Source: an uncultured Bacteroidota bacterium
GTDB taxonomy: Bacteria; Bacteroidota; Bacteroidia; Chitinophagales; LD1
Direction of reading: 5' to 3'
Length of the DNA: 31,100 nt
NCBI GenBank assembly: GCA_937894725.1
Contig: CALAYL010000052.1
Span: 1-31,100 of the forward strand
The position numbers were made by a program, and so were the translations under genes. Below, one piece after another: positions 1 through 7,960 of this stretch (within the stretch, counting starts at the first letter, position 1; each line of letters begins with the position of its first letter). The notes under the pieces are model-generated. The model worked only from the letters and a program-made list of their open reading frames with translations. It did no database searches and was not told the origin of the DNA.

Positions 1-53
1 AACCCCATGCCTCCTATGGTGACTAAACGCTTTAGAAAGTCTGCCCTTACCAT
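1..53 (-). CDS. N-terminal fragment of an unknown protein, cut by the window edge
   Basis: An open frame enters from the left edge on the minus strand, with an ATG at 53-51. It encodes MVRADFLKRLVTIGGMG before the window ends. The pattern RxDFLKRL followed by small and hydrophobic residues resembles the start of exported, Tat-like Bacteroidota proteins (compare RRDFLKxL), but the second arginine of a twin-arginine motif is replaced by alanine. The frame is closed upstream by a stop at 74-72, so the start is well bounded. A perfect TAnnTTTG match (TAGTTTTG, minus strand, 104-97) lies about 43 bases upstream and could be its promoter. Only 17 residues are visible, so no function can be given. 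Confidence 0.45.
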   Translation of the reverse strand, partial: MVRADFLKRLVTIGGMG

Positions 54-162
54 CTTAACTTGATTTGTAAGCTAATGTAGAAATATTTTCGAACACCAAA
101 ACTAAGCGTTGAGATTCTTGTAACGGAGCAAAACCATTATCAAACTAGATTAAAATAAACAC

Positions 163-216
163 AAATTATAGTTTGACTTTTTATTACTTTAATTAAAAAA
201 AGTCAAACTATAATTT
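163..216. repeat. Perfect 20-bp inverted repeat with a 14-base loop
   Basis: The arms 163-182 and 197-216 are exact reverse complements over 20 bases. Each arm contains the core TATAGTTTGACTTT or its complement, and the AT-rich spacer is 183-196. The repeat lies between a divergent minus-strand gene (start 53) and the XRE-type regulator (start 325). It could be a bidirectional hairpin, an operator for the adjacent regulator, or a remnant of a small mobile repeat. The arms are mixed sequence ending in A and T runs, so terminator-like folding is possible on both strands, although no gene ends just upstream of it on either strand within the window. Confidence 0.75.
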
Positions 217-324
217 GGTATAAAACGATTATTTTGAAAAAACAAAGTGCTTTTATACACATGTGCCAATATTCATTTTGAGTTTAATGTAGCAGAGTTA
301 GTTTATTTGAAAAAACTAAACATC

Positions 325-687
325 ATGTTACAACTAAATTTGAATAGAATTTTTAAAGCTCGAGGTATCGAACATCCATACAAATTTTTGGTAAAAGGTG
401 GATTTGTACCTTTCACTGCGCATAAATACAAAAATGCGAAGGTAGAGCAAATACGACTTGACCACATAGAACAGTTGTGTATTCTACTAAACTGTACACC
501 CAATGAGATTTTTGAATGGGTGCCTAAAGACTTGCTAGACGATAGATTCGATCATCCACTCCAAGCAATACGAAGGAGAGAAAAAAAGATTGATATCGCC
601 AAGCTATTAGCTAAAATGCCTCTTTCAAGACTAGAAGAGGTAGAACAATATCTTTCTAGTGCAAATAATAATCAAACTAAATTTTAG
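325..687 (+). CDS. Small XRE-type helix-turn-helix transcriptional regulator
   Basis: This 120-residue protein begins LNLNRIFKARGI. It contains an HTH region in which a long recognition segment (around residues 20-45) is followed by RLDHIEQLCILLNCTPNEIFEW (residues 37-60, given in part). That last pattern is the typical C-terminal half of the Cro/C1-type HTH in a family of roughly 110-130-residue Bacteroidota regulators. The C-terminal half is charged and helical (RRREKKIDIAKLLAKMPL) and may mediate dimerisation. I chose the internal ATG at 325 because homologous proteins start one or two residues before LNLNRIF; the 26 residues in frame upstream look non-conserved. The target is unknown. The inverted repeat at 163-216 is a possible binding site, by inference only. 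Confidence 0.8.
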   Translation: MLQLNLNRIFKARGIEHPYKFLVKGGFVPFTAHKYKNAKVEQIRLDHIEQLCILLNCTPNEIFEWVPKDLLDDRFDHPLQAIRRREKKIDIAKLLAKMPLSRLEEVEQYLSSANNNQTKF

Positions 688-688
688 T

Positions 689-696
689 TAGCTTTG
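689..696 (+). promoter_or_regulatory. Candidate -7 element TAGCTTTG upstream of the NYN gene
   Basis: TAGCTTTG matches the Bacteroidota -7 consensus TAnnTTTG exactly and ends 14 bases before the ATG at 711. No clear TTTG -33 element sits at the expected spacing, so this is a motif match only. Confidence 0.35.
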
Positions 697-710
697 TAGA
701 AATAACCACT

Positions 711-1472
711 ATGGACAATACCATATCAGACCTCAGACTAGCCGTGCTTATAGATGCAGACAATGTATCTGCCAACAATATCAACGAAATGATGGAAGAA
801 ATATCCAAATTCGGCACGCCTACATTTAAACGTATCTATGCAGATTGGACAAACCCACATGTAACACGCTGGAAATCTGTGTTGCTTGAAAATGCCATCA
901 CTCCTATACAACAATATAGCTATAGTGTAGGTAAAAATGCTAGCGATAGCGCATTGATAATAGATGCTATGGATATTTTGTACTCAGGCAAAGTCGATGG
1001 CTTTTGTATTGTATCCAGTGATAGCGATTTTACGCGATTGGCTATTCGACTTAGAGAAGCTGGTATGAAAGTAATAGGTATAGGCGAAAAGAAAACACTC
1101 AAACCCTTCATTACTGCTTGTGATAAGTTTATTTATCTTGAAATTTTAAAGAAAAAAGAAAAGCCTGCACCATCTAAAACAACAAAAAAATCCAATACAA
1201 AATCTAACGAAAAACAAGAAGAGGTTAGTAAGGTAGATCAAGGTTTAATTGATTTGCTGACCGACTGTATAAACGACCTAGCTGACGAAAGCGGATGGGC
1301 ATTCTTAGGCGATTTAGGCAATTTTGTATTGAAACGAAAAGCCGACTTTGACCCTAGAAATTATGGATTTACTAAAATGTTTCCACTTATTAAAAGTATC
1401 CCTATTTTTGAAATCGATGAGCGAGATACTAGCAAAGCGCACATTAAACATATTTACCTTAGAATTAAGTAA
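711..1472 (+). CDS. NYN (PIN-like) domain protein with C-terminal OST-HTH/LOTUS-like domain
   Basis: This 253-residue protein belongs to the LabA/DUF88-type NYN family, putative metal-dependent ribonucleases with a PIN-like fold. The acidic residues expected for the active site are present: IDADN (D15, D17), NASDSALIIDAMD (D79, D85) and SSDSDF (D104, D106). Residues 9-146 form the NYN domain. A lysine-rich low-complexity linker follows (about 147-175). Residues 178-253 then resemble an OST-HTH/LOTUS RNA-binding domain (GWAFLGDLGNFVLKRKADFD, then YGFTKMFPLIKSIPIFEI). The catalytic set looks intact. It follows the XRE regulator by 23 bases in the same direction, but a regulatory partnership is only inferred. 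The RNA substrate is unknown; roles in RNA turnover or in defence are possible. Confidence 0.88.
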   Translation: MDNTISDLRLAVLIDADNVSANNINEMMEEISKFGTPTFKRIYADWTNPHVTRWKSVLLENAITPIQQYSYSVGKNASDSALIIDAMDILYSGKVDGFCIVSSDSDFTRLAIRLREAGMKVIGIGEKKTLKPFITACDKFIYLEILKKKEKPAPSKTTKKSNTKSNEKQEEVSKVDQGLIDLLTDCINDLADESGWAFLGDLGNFVLKRKADFDPRNYGFTKMFPLIKSIPIFEIDERDTSKAHIKHIYLRIK

Positions 1473-1568
1473 TCTCTCCAGAGAAATAAATTTCATGTCT
1501 CCATTCGGTTGTCAATAACTTTATTTTATTAAAATAAGTTATAAGCACTTTTTTTCTTTTCTATAAAT

Positions 1569-1576
1569 TATCTTTG
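1569..1576 (+). promoter_or_regulatory. Candidate -7 element TATCTTTG upstream of the efflux-operon leader gene
   Basis: TATCTTTG fits TAnnTTTG exactly, with only nine bases between it and the ATG at 1586. This would give a very short leader. No TTTG -33 element is visible. It is the best promoter candidate for the leader gene and perhaps for the whole efflux operon. Confidence 0.35.
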
Positions 1577-1585
1577 CTCCGTTAA

Positions 1586-2032
1586 ATGCAAAAGTTAATT
1601 TTCAAATCAATTACAAAACGTTTTGGCAGTGCCAAAAATGTGTTGTTTTTATTTTCGGTACTTTTTGTATCCTTTACTCTATTTCACCATAATCTTGGAT
1701 ATCCCGCTAAAGATTTCAACAGGAATGACGGGCAGCATATCTCTGTGCTTACAACTGTTGCTAGTGAAAATACCCAAATCAGAAAATCTTTTCCAGATAT
1801 TGCGTTTCAGCTGTTTGTACTAAACAATGAAAAAATAGAGCAACCCGTAGTAGAACCCGAAGTAAAAGATGACGACAATCTAAAGTCTCTTTTTTTATTC
1901 AACCCAGTATATACTACAATTAATAAAGCATCAAGTGCTTCCGTTCATTCCGCTGTCATTAAGTCTCAGCAATTCCGAACATCTGTCCAACTCTATATTC
2001 TCTTCCATGCTTGGAAGGGCTTTATCGCTTAA
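1586..2032 (+). CDS. Hypothetical membrane-anchored protein upstream of RND efflux genes
   Basis: I do not recognise a family for this 148-residue protein. Residues 1-15 are basic and residues 18-35 (NVLFLFSVLFVSFTLFHH) form one strong hydrophobic segment, so it is probably a signal anchor or uncleaved signal with the rest in the periplasm. There is no lipobox cysteine. The middle is polar and acidic (KIEQPVVEPEVKDDDN). The C-terminus, SVQLYILFHAWKGFIA, is again hydrophobic and aromatic. The gene is collinear with the three RND genes, 109 bases ahead of the adaptor, and has a good -7 match just upstream. Small leader proteins of unknown function are known at the head of some Bacteroidota metal-efflux operons. 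A role in sensing or modulating the pump is inference. Confidence 0.65.
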   Translation: MQKLIFKSITKRFGSAKNVLFLFSVLFVSFTLFHHNLGYPAKDFNRNDGQHISVLTTVASENTQIRKSFPDIAFQLFVLNNEKIEQPVVEPEVKDDDNLKSLFLFNPVYTTINKASSASVHSAVIKSQQFRTSVQLYILFHAWKGFIA

Positions 2033-2081
2033 TTCACGACTACTTTTTTGTTTGCTTTTTAAAGGCAAATATCGCTACCTT

Positions 2082-2105
2082 TTTGGATAACATGAGTTAT
2101 CCAAA
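2082..2105. promoter_or_regulatory. Operator-like 10-bp inverted repeat before the efflux adaptor gene
   Basis: TTTGGATAAC (2082-2091) and GTTATCCAAA (2096-2105) are perfect reverse complements around the loop ATGA. The repeat ends 36 bases before the adaptor ATG. A near-match to a -7 element (TACCTTTT, about 2076-2083) overlaps its left edge. No T-run follows on the plus strand, which makes a plain terminator less likely than a repressor site or an mRNA hairpin. No efflux regulator of the TetR, MarR or AraC type is encoded next to the operon. Confidence 0.5.
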
Positions 2106-2141
2106 CCCTTCCATTTTAAAAAAATTTAAATCTACATTTCT

Positions 2142-3227
2142 ATGAAGAGAATATTCTTTCTCATTTGTCTTTCTAGCTTATTGACACTAATAGGCTGTAA
2201 TAACCACCACGAGCACGAAGCAGAGACAACAGAATATTTAGTGACTAGCCCTATCGAAAAAGATACCTTAATTTTTAAAGATTACGTATGTCAAATTCAC
2301 GCTATCAACCATATAGAGATACGCTCACAAGAACGTGGCTATCTCCAAAACATATACGTTGACGAAGGACAAACGATTAAAAAAGGCCAACTCATGTTTC
2401 AAATTATGCCAGTACTATATCAAGCAGAAACAGAAAAAGCTGCTGCCAATGTAAGCTATGCTAATATTGAGTACTCAAACACAAAACAACTAGCGGACAG
2501 CAATATCGTGTCTAAAAATGAACTCGCGCTAGCTAAAGCAAAACTAGATAAAGAAAAAGCTGAACTTTCACTTGCGCAAGCACATCTCAATTTCACTCAA
2601 ATACGAGCCCCATTTGATGGTATAATGGATAAATTTTATGAGCGATTGGGGAGTTTGATTGATGAAGGCGCGCTTTTAACTACCCTATCTGACAATAGCA
2701 AAATGTGGGTATATTTCAATGTGCCTGAGGCTGAATACCTGGACTATGCAGCTAGAGTACAAAAAGAAGGTAAGCAACATGTAAAACTACGCATGGCCAA
2801 TAATGAACTTTTTGAAAGTGATGGAATTGTAGAGACCATAGAGGCTGATTTTAATAATGAAACGGGAAATATTGCATTCAGAGCTACATTCCCAAATAAT
2901 AAACGCATTCTGAGACATGGAGAAACAGGTAATGTATTGATGCCGAAATATCTAAAAAATGCCATCCTTATTCCACAAAAAGCGACCTTTGAAATATTGG
3001 ATAAAAAGTTTGTGTTTGTGATAGATGCTAAAGGCATTGCACATTCTAAAGAAATCAAAGTTAGTCTAGAGATGCCTCAGCTTTACGTTGTATCCGAAGG
3101 CCTTACCATTCACGACAAAATTCTTCTGGATGGTATTCGAAAGGTAAAAAACCTCGAAAAAATAAAGAGCAAATTTGTCGATTTAAATAGTGTCATCAAT
3201 GAATTAAATCAGCTTCATGCTGAGTAG
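2142..3227 (+). CDS. RND efflux periplasmic adaptor lipoprotein (HlyD/AcrA family)
   Basis: This 361-residue membrane-fusion protein bridges the inner-membrane pump and outer-membrane channel of a tripartite efflux system. A lipoprotein signal ends LLTLIGC with the lipidated Cys at residue 19. It is followed by the barrel-sandwich (lipoyl-like) half-motif RSQERGYLQNIYVDEGQTIKKGQ, given in part, then a helical hairpin rich in A/E/K (about 95-150), the second lipoyl half (IRAPFDGIMDKFYERLGSLIDEG, in part), a beta-barrel domain and a membrane-proximal domain. Length is normal for the family. It lies 24 bases before the pump gene and is clearly co-transcribed with it. Substrate cannot be read from sequence; an HAE1-type partner suggests hydrophobic or amphiphilic compounds rather than metal ions. 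Confidence 0.93.
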   Translation: MKRIFFLICLSSLLTLIGCNNHHEHEAETTEYLVTSPIEKDTLIFKDYVCQIHAINHIEIRSQERGYLQNIYVDEGQTIKKGQLMFQIMPVLYQAETEKAAANVSYANIEYSNTKQLADSNIVSKNELALAKAKLDKEKAELSLAQAHLNFTQIRAPFDGIMDKFYERLGSLIDEGALLTTLSDNSKMWVYFNVPEAEYLDYAARVQKEGKQHVKLRMANNELFESDGIVETIEADFNNETGNIAFRATFPNNKRILRHGETGNVLMPKYLKNAILIPQKATFEILDKKFVFVIDAKGIAHSKEIKVSLEMPQLYVVSEGLTIHDKILLDGIRKVKNLEKIKSKFVDLNSVINELNQLHAE

Positions 3228-3251
3228 TATTCAAATTAAAATTCAAAAATA

Positions 3252-6200
3252 ATGTTTACTAAATTTATAAAAAGGCCGGTACTTGCTATCGTTCTTTCTC
3301 TATCAATTGTGCTCTTGGGGATGCTAGCCATTACTAGCCTACCTATTTCACAATTTCCCTCTATCGCCCCTCCGAGGGTTATGGTTTTTATCAACTTTCC
3401 AGGTGCGAGTGCCGATGTATTAGTAAGCTCTACACTTATTCCATTAGAAAGAGCAATCAATGGTGTACAAGGAATGCAATATATCATATCCGATGCCACT
3501 AGTGCTGGAGAGGCTACGGTACAAATCGTTTTTGCACCTGGCACAGATCCAAATGCGGCAGTGGTAAACGTAAAGACGAGAGTTGACCAAATCATGAACA
3601 ACCTACCTCCCCTCGTACAACGAGAAGGGGTTATCATCACACCTATCCAACCGAGTATGTTGATGTATGTCAATCTTTTCAGTAAAGACAAAAACGCAGA
3701 TGAAAAGTTTTTATACAACTACGCCAACGTACATATCCTACCCGAACTACAACGTATCTATGGTATGGGACGTGCGCAAATATTGGGTAGCCGTCAATAT
3801 GCTATGCGTATCTGGCTAAAACCCGATAGGATGAGAGCATATAACATTTCTACCGATGAAATAATGGATGCCGTAAGTGAGCAAAGTGTAATCGGAAGGC
3901 CAGGTAGAATAGGACAAGCATCTGGCAAAACTGCCCAATCGCTCGAATATGTCTTAACCTATAAAGGAAGATATAATAAACCCGAAGAATACGGAGACAT
4001 TATTATAAAGGCCAATCCGAATGGTGAAATTCTGAAACTCAAAGACGTGGCTACGGTTGAGCTTGGCAGCGAGTTTTTTGATATCTATTCAAATATGAAT
4101 GGCAACCCTGCTGCATCGATAGTACTGAAACAAAACTTTGGTAGCAATGCCAGTAAGGTAATCGAGCAAGTAAAAGAAAAGCTCGAGGAACTAAAAGCAG
4201 ACTTTCCTCCAGGCATGGAATACGAAATCAACTATGACGTATCAAAATTCGTGGATGCTTCAATCGAAAAGGTGTTACATACTTTGTTAGAAGCGTTCAT
4301 TTTGGTGGCGCTAGTCGTATTTGTCTTTTTGGGCGACTTGCGCTCCACACTTATACCTATTATCGCAGTACCCGTTTCTTTGGTAGGCGCATTTCTATTT
4401 ATGCAGCTATTTGGCCTTACCATCAATATGGTTACCCTCTTCGCACTTGTACTTGCCATCGGTATAGTAGTCGATGATGCCATAGTGGTGGTAGAAGCTG
4501 TACACGCAAAAATGGAACAGGAGCATTTATCTCCTTTCAAAGCTGTAAAAAGCATACTTGGAGAGATCAGTGGTGCTATCATCGCTATAACCTTAGTAAT
4601 GGTGGCTGTGTTTATTCCAGTAGCATTTATGACAGGCCCAGTAGGTGTATTTTACAGACAGTTTTCCATTACCATGGCTTGTGCTATTATTATATCCGCC
4701 TTGGTAGCACTTACGCTTACACCTGTATTATGTGCAATGATTCTAAAAAATAACCATGCTCATCCCAAGCGAAAAACGCCTATAAGTATGTTTATAGATG
4801 CCTTCAATAGCATATTTGAAAAGGCTACGGGTAAATATACGGGACTCCTCAGATTGATTGTAAACAGAAGAGTGATTACCTATGGTATATTGATAATTTT
4901 CGCTTTTAGCATTGTAGGCGTAAACAATATTCTACCTACAGGTTTTATCCCAAATGAAGATCAAGGTATGGTATATGCCATCATCCAAACGCCCCCTGGC
5001 GCTACACTCGAGCGTACCAATGCTGTAGCTCGTGAACTTCAAAAAGTAGCTGAAGGTATAGAGGGCGTACAATCTGTATCATCTCTTGCTGGTTATGAGG
5101 TATTGACAGAAGGTAGAGGGTCAAATGCGGGTACTTGTATCATCAACTTGAAAGAATGGTCTCATCGTAAACATAATGTAAAGCAAATCATAGAGGAATT
5201 GGAAGAAAAAACCAAAGATATGGGAGCAGTCATCGAGTACTTTGAGCCTCCAGCTGTACCAGGCTATGGCTCTTCAGATGGGTTCTCTTTGCGTATGTTG
5301 GACAAAAGAGCTAGTATTGATTATCAAGAGTTTGACAAGGTAAACAAAGAATTTATGGAAGCCCTCAAAAAGCGGAAAGAACTCGCTGGACTATTTACCT
5401 TCTTTGCTGCAAACTATCCGCAATATGAACTACTAATCGATAACAATCTAGCCATGCAAAAAGGGGTATCTATAGGCAAGGCAATGGAAAATCTAGATAT
5501 CCTCATTGGTAGTACGTACGAGCAAGGGTTTGTTCGTTTCAATACCTTTTTCAAAGTATATACACAAGCTTCGCCTGAGTATCGAAAATTACCATCCGAT
5601 ATTCTCAATCTCTATATCAAAAATGATAGGGACGAGATGGTGCCTTATTCTTCTTTTATGACGATGCGCAAAACGCAAGGACCAAATGAAATTACCCGAT
5701 TTAACTTATATACATCATCTAGTATAAAGGGCGTTCCCGCTTCAGGTTACACATCGGGCGATGCTATCAATGCTATTCGTGAAGTAGCTAAAGAAACCTT
5801 ACCTAAAGGCTACGATATAGCATGGGAAGGTCTATCTTATGATGAAACGAGGAGAGGCAACGAAGCTATCTACATCTTCTTGGTAGTTATCGTGTTTGTG
5901 TATTTAGTACTAGCCGCACAATATGAGAGCTTCATCATTCCACTCGCAGTACTCCTATCTCTTCCTCCAGGTATTTTTGGCTCATTTTTACTTTTAAAAA
6001 TGATGGGATTAGCCAACGATATTTATGCTCAAATGGGATTAATCATGCTCGTGGGTCTTTTGGGTAAAAATGCGATTTTGATAGTTGAGTTTGCTGTACA
6101 AAAAAACCAACAAGGCGCTACAGTACTCGAATCTGCTATCGAAGGCGCTACAGTTCGATTCAGACCCATCTTGATGACTTCATTTGCCTTTATCGCTGGA

Positions 6201-6479
6201 CTCGTGCCGCTAGTAGTGGCTACCGGACCAGGAGCGGTAGGCAACAGAACGATTGGGTCTTCGGCTTTAGGAGGTATGATTTTCGGTACTATTTTCGGAG
6301 TAGTGATTGTACCAGGGCTATACTTCATTTTCGGAAGTTTAGCAGAAGGTAGAACACTCATTAAAGACGAAGAAATAACGCCCCTCAGCGAAGACTTTGT
6401 AGAAGGACAATCGTCTGGTGCTATGACTAAGAGAATAAAAAAAATAATGGCTAAAATCATGAAAAATAATGAGAAATAA
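3252..6479 (+). CDS. RND efflux pump, HAE1/AcrB-type inner-membrane permease
   Basis: This 1075-residue proton-driven pump takes substrate from the periplasm and inner-membrane outer leaflet. It starts MFTKFIKRPVLAIVLSLSIV, the usual first transmembrane helix. Two large periplasmic loops and about twelve transmembrane segments follow the AcrB plan. The proton-relay residues are present: adjacent aspartates D408 and D409 in GIVVDDAIVVVE, matching AcrB D407/D408, and K939 in GLLGKNAILIVEFA, matching AcrB K940. Heavy-metal (CzcA/CusA) signatures are not evident, so a multidrug or hydrophobe substrate is more likely. The 3' end overlaps the outer-membrane factor gene by 11 bases. The cytoplasmic tail is Lys-rich (KRIKKIMAKIMKNNEK). 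Confidence 0.96.
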   Translation: MFTKFIKRPVLAIVLSLSIVLLGMLAITSLPISQFPSIAPPRVMVFINFPGASADVLVSSTLIPLERAINGVQGMQYIISDATSAGEATVQIVFAPGTDPNAAVVNVKTRVDQIMNNLPPLVQREGVIITPIQPSMLMYVNLFSKDKNADEKFLYNYANVHILPELQRIYGMGRAQILGSRQYAMRIWLKPDRMRAYNISTDEIMDAVSEQSVIGRPGRIGQASGKTAQSLEYVLTYKGRYNKPEEYGDIIIKANPNGEILKLKDVATVELGSEFFDIYSNMNGNPAASIVLKQNFGSNASKVIEQVKEKLEELKADFPPGMEYEINYDVSKFVDASIEKVLHTLLEAFILVALVVFVFLGDLRSTLIPIIAVPVSLVGAFLFMQLFGLTINMVTLFALVLAIGIVVDDAIVVVEAVHAKMEQEHLSPFKAVKSILGEISGAIIAITLVMVAVFIPVAFMTGPVGVFYRQFSITMACAIIISALVALTLTPVLCAMILKNNHAHPKRKTPISMFIDAFNSIFEKATGKYTGLLRLIVNRRVITYGILIIFAFSIVGVNNILPTGFIPNEDQGMVYAIIQTPPGATLERTNAVARELQKVAEGIEGVQSVSSLAGYEVLTEGRGSNAGTCIINLKEWSHRKHNVKQIIEELEEKTKDMGAVIEYFEPPAVPGYGSSDGFSLRMLDKRASIDYQEFDKVNKEFMEALKKRKELAGLFTFFAANYPQYELLIDNNLAMQKGVSIGKAMENLDILIGSTYEQGFVRFNTFFKVYTQASPEYRKLPSDILNLYIKNDRDEMVPYSSFMTMRKTQGPNEITRFNLYTSSSIKGVPASGYTSGDAINAIREVAKETLPKGYDIAWEGLSYDETRRGNEAIYIFLVVIVFVYLVLAAQYESFIIPLAVLLSLPPGIFGSFLLLKMMGLANDIYAQMGLIMLVGLLGKNAILIVEFAVQKNQQGATVLESAIEGATVRFRPILMTSFAFIAGLVPLVVATGPGAVGNRTIGSSALGGMIFGTIFGVVIVPGLYFIFGSLAEGRTLIKDEEITPLSEDFVEGQSSGAMTKRIKKIMAKIMKNNEK

Positions 6480-7899
6480 AAAGTATATAACATATGCTGC
6501 TATGGCAGTATTGCTCGTAGGTGTAGGTGGTTGCAAGCTTTTTAAAGAACCCATCAAAACTGAAAACAAAAGCACTCCTGCTAGTTTTACGACTAGTGTA
6601 GATACGATTAACTCCGCTAACGTTATTTGGAGAAACTATTTTACTGATAAAAACTTGGTGGCACTCATAGACACTGCACTTAAAAACAACCAAGAATTGA
6701 ATATCACCATGCAGGAAATTGAGATAGCACAAGCCGAAGTTCGTGCCAAAAAAGGAGAATATCTTCCTTTTGGAAGCATAGGATTAGGAGGTGGTATTGA
6801 CAAAGTGGGAAAATATACTCGCTCTGGTGCAGTGGAAGAAAATCTAAATATACAACCTGGCAAAAAATTCCCTGAACCTTTGGGCGATATCGTAGTAAGT
6901 GCTGTGTTTTCTTGGGAACTAGATATTTGGAAAAAACTACGCAATGCAAAAAAAGCTGCCGTAGCCCGTTATCTAGGAACAATCGAAGGTAAAAACTACA
7001 TGGTGACTAATTTGATAGCTGAAATTTCCAACGCATATTACGAACTCACGGCTATGGACAATCAGCTCGACATCATTCAGAAAAACATCGGTATTCAAGA
7101 AAATGCATTGAGCTTTGTGAAACAACAAAAACTGGCAGCAAGAGTTACTCAGCTTGCTGTAAATAGATTTGAAGCGCAATTGCTCAACACGAAGAACTTA
7201 CAATACGAGATTCAACAAAAGATTGTAGAAACGGAAAACAAAATCAACTTTTTGACGGGTCGCTTTCCTGCCAAATTGGAACGAGACAAAGAAGCATTTA
7301 ATGGCTATGTATTTGACTCTATCGCATCTGGTGTTCCTAGCCAATTGCTCCAAAATAGACCCGATATCCGCAAGGCAGAACAAGAACTTATAGCAGCTAA
7401 ACTAGACGTAAAAGTGGCCAAAGCGAGCTTTTATCCAAACATCAAATTATCTGCTTCTATTGGTCTTCAGGCATTCAATCCAGCTGTATGGTTTAGACCA
7501 GAATCTATTCTCTATAACTTATTTGGCGACCTCATAGCTCCACTCATCAACCGAAATGCCCTCAAGGCAGGCTACCTCACTTCTAGAGCCAAACAGGTGC
7601 AAGCGGTGTATGGCTATGAACAAAGTATTTTGAAAGCATATATCGAGGTGATGAATCAAATGTCAGCTATTGATAAATATTCCAACAGCTTAGCTACAAA
7701 AACGAATGAAGTAGAAATATTAACGCAGTCAATACCCATTTCAGACAATTTATTTAAGGCAGCAAGAGCCGATTATATGGAAGTTTTGCTAACGCAACGC
7801 GAAGCGCTAGAATCAAAAATTCAACTTACCGAAATCAAACAAAAACAACTAGCTGCCGAAATCAATTTATATAAAGCATTGGGCGGAGGTTGGAAATAA
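6469..7899 (+). CDS. Outer-membrane efflux channel lipoprotein (TolC/OprM/NodT family)
   Basis: This 476-residue protein has a lipoprotein signal ending AVLLVGVGGC with Cys22. Two internally similar outer-membrane-efflux halves follow: about residues 55-250 (NQELNITMQEIEIAQAEVRAKKGEYLP) and 260-470 (RPDIRKAEQELIAAKLDVKVAKASFYPNIKL, both given in part). RPDIRxAE and the following FYPxI are hallmark motifs of the OprM/NodT branch. It would form the trimeric exit duct of the pump encoded just upstream. Its ATG lies inside the last codons of the pump gene, an 11-base overlap that implies translational coupling. A hairpin terminator follows at 7924-7960. Confidence 0.94.
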   Translation: MRNKKYITYAAMAVLLVGVGGCKLFKEPIKTENKSTPASFTTSVDTINSANVIWRNYFTDKNLVALIDTALKNNQELNITMQEIEIAQAEVRAKKGEYLPFGSIGLGGGIDKVGKYTRSGAVEENLNIQPGKKFPEPLGDIVVSAVFSWELDIWKKLRNAKKAAVARYLGTIEGKNYMVTNLIAEISNAYYELTAMDNQLDIIQKNIGIQENALSFVKQQKLAARVTQLAVNRFEAQLLNTKNLQYEIQQKIVETENKINFLTGRFPAKLERDKEAFNGYVFDSIASGVPSQLLQNRPDIRKAEQELIAAKLDVKVAKASFYPNIKLSASIGLQAFNPAVWFRPESILYNLFGDLIAPLINRNALKAGYLTSRAKQVQAVYGYEQSILKAYIEVMNQMSAIDKYSNSLATKTNEVEILTQSIPISDNLFKAARADYMEVLLTQREALESKIQLTEIKQKQLAAEINLYKALGGGWK

Positions 7900-7923
7900 A
7901 AACAGACCGAAATTCATTAAATT

Positions 7924-7960
7924 AAGGCATAGTGACAAAACTGTTGCTATGCCTTTTTTC
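7924..7960. terminator. Bidirectional terminator between efflux operon and rsmD
   Basis: AAGGCATAG (7924-7932) pairs with CTATGCCTT (7947-7955). The plus strand continues with T residues to 7959. On the minus strand the stem begins inside the rsmD stop codon. The genes converge here, so one hairpin can end both transcripts. Confidence 0.7.

Noticed and set aside
247..324. Upstream extension of the XRE regulator to 247
   Set aside because: The extra 26 residues do not resemble the family N-terminus; the internal ATG at 325 gives the usual start.
1517..1541. AT-only inverted repeat after the NYN gene considered as a terminator
   Set aside because: The pairing needs a bulge and contains almost no GC pairs and no T-run, so it is too weak to call.
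1623..1823. Alternative-frame 66-residue ORF inside the efflux leader gene
   Set aside because: It is shorter than the 148-residue frame, which starts just after a promoter-like element and has a sensible membrane anchor.
4232..4582. 116-residue minus-strand ORF within the RND pump gene
   Set aside because: It is an antisense shadow of the transmembrane region of the pump and resembles no family.
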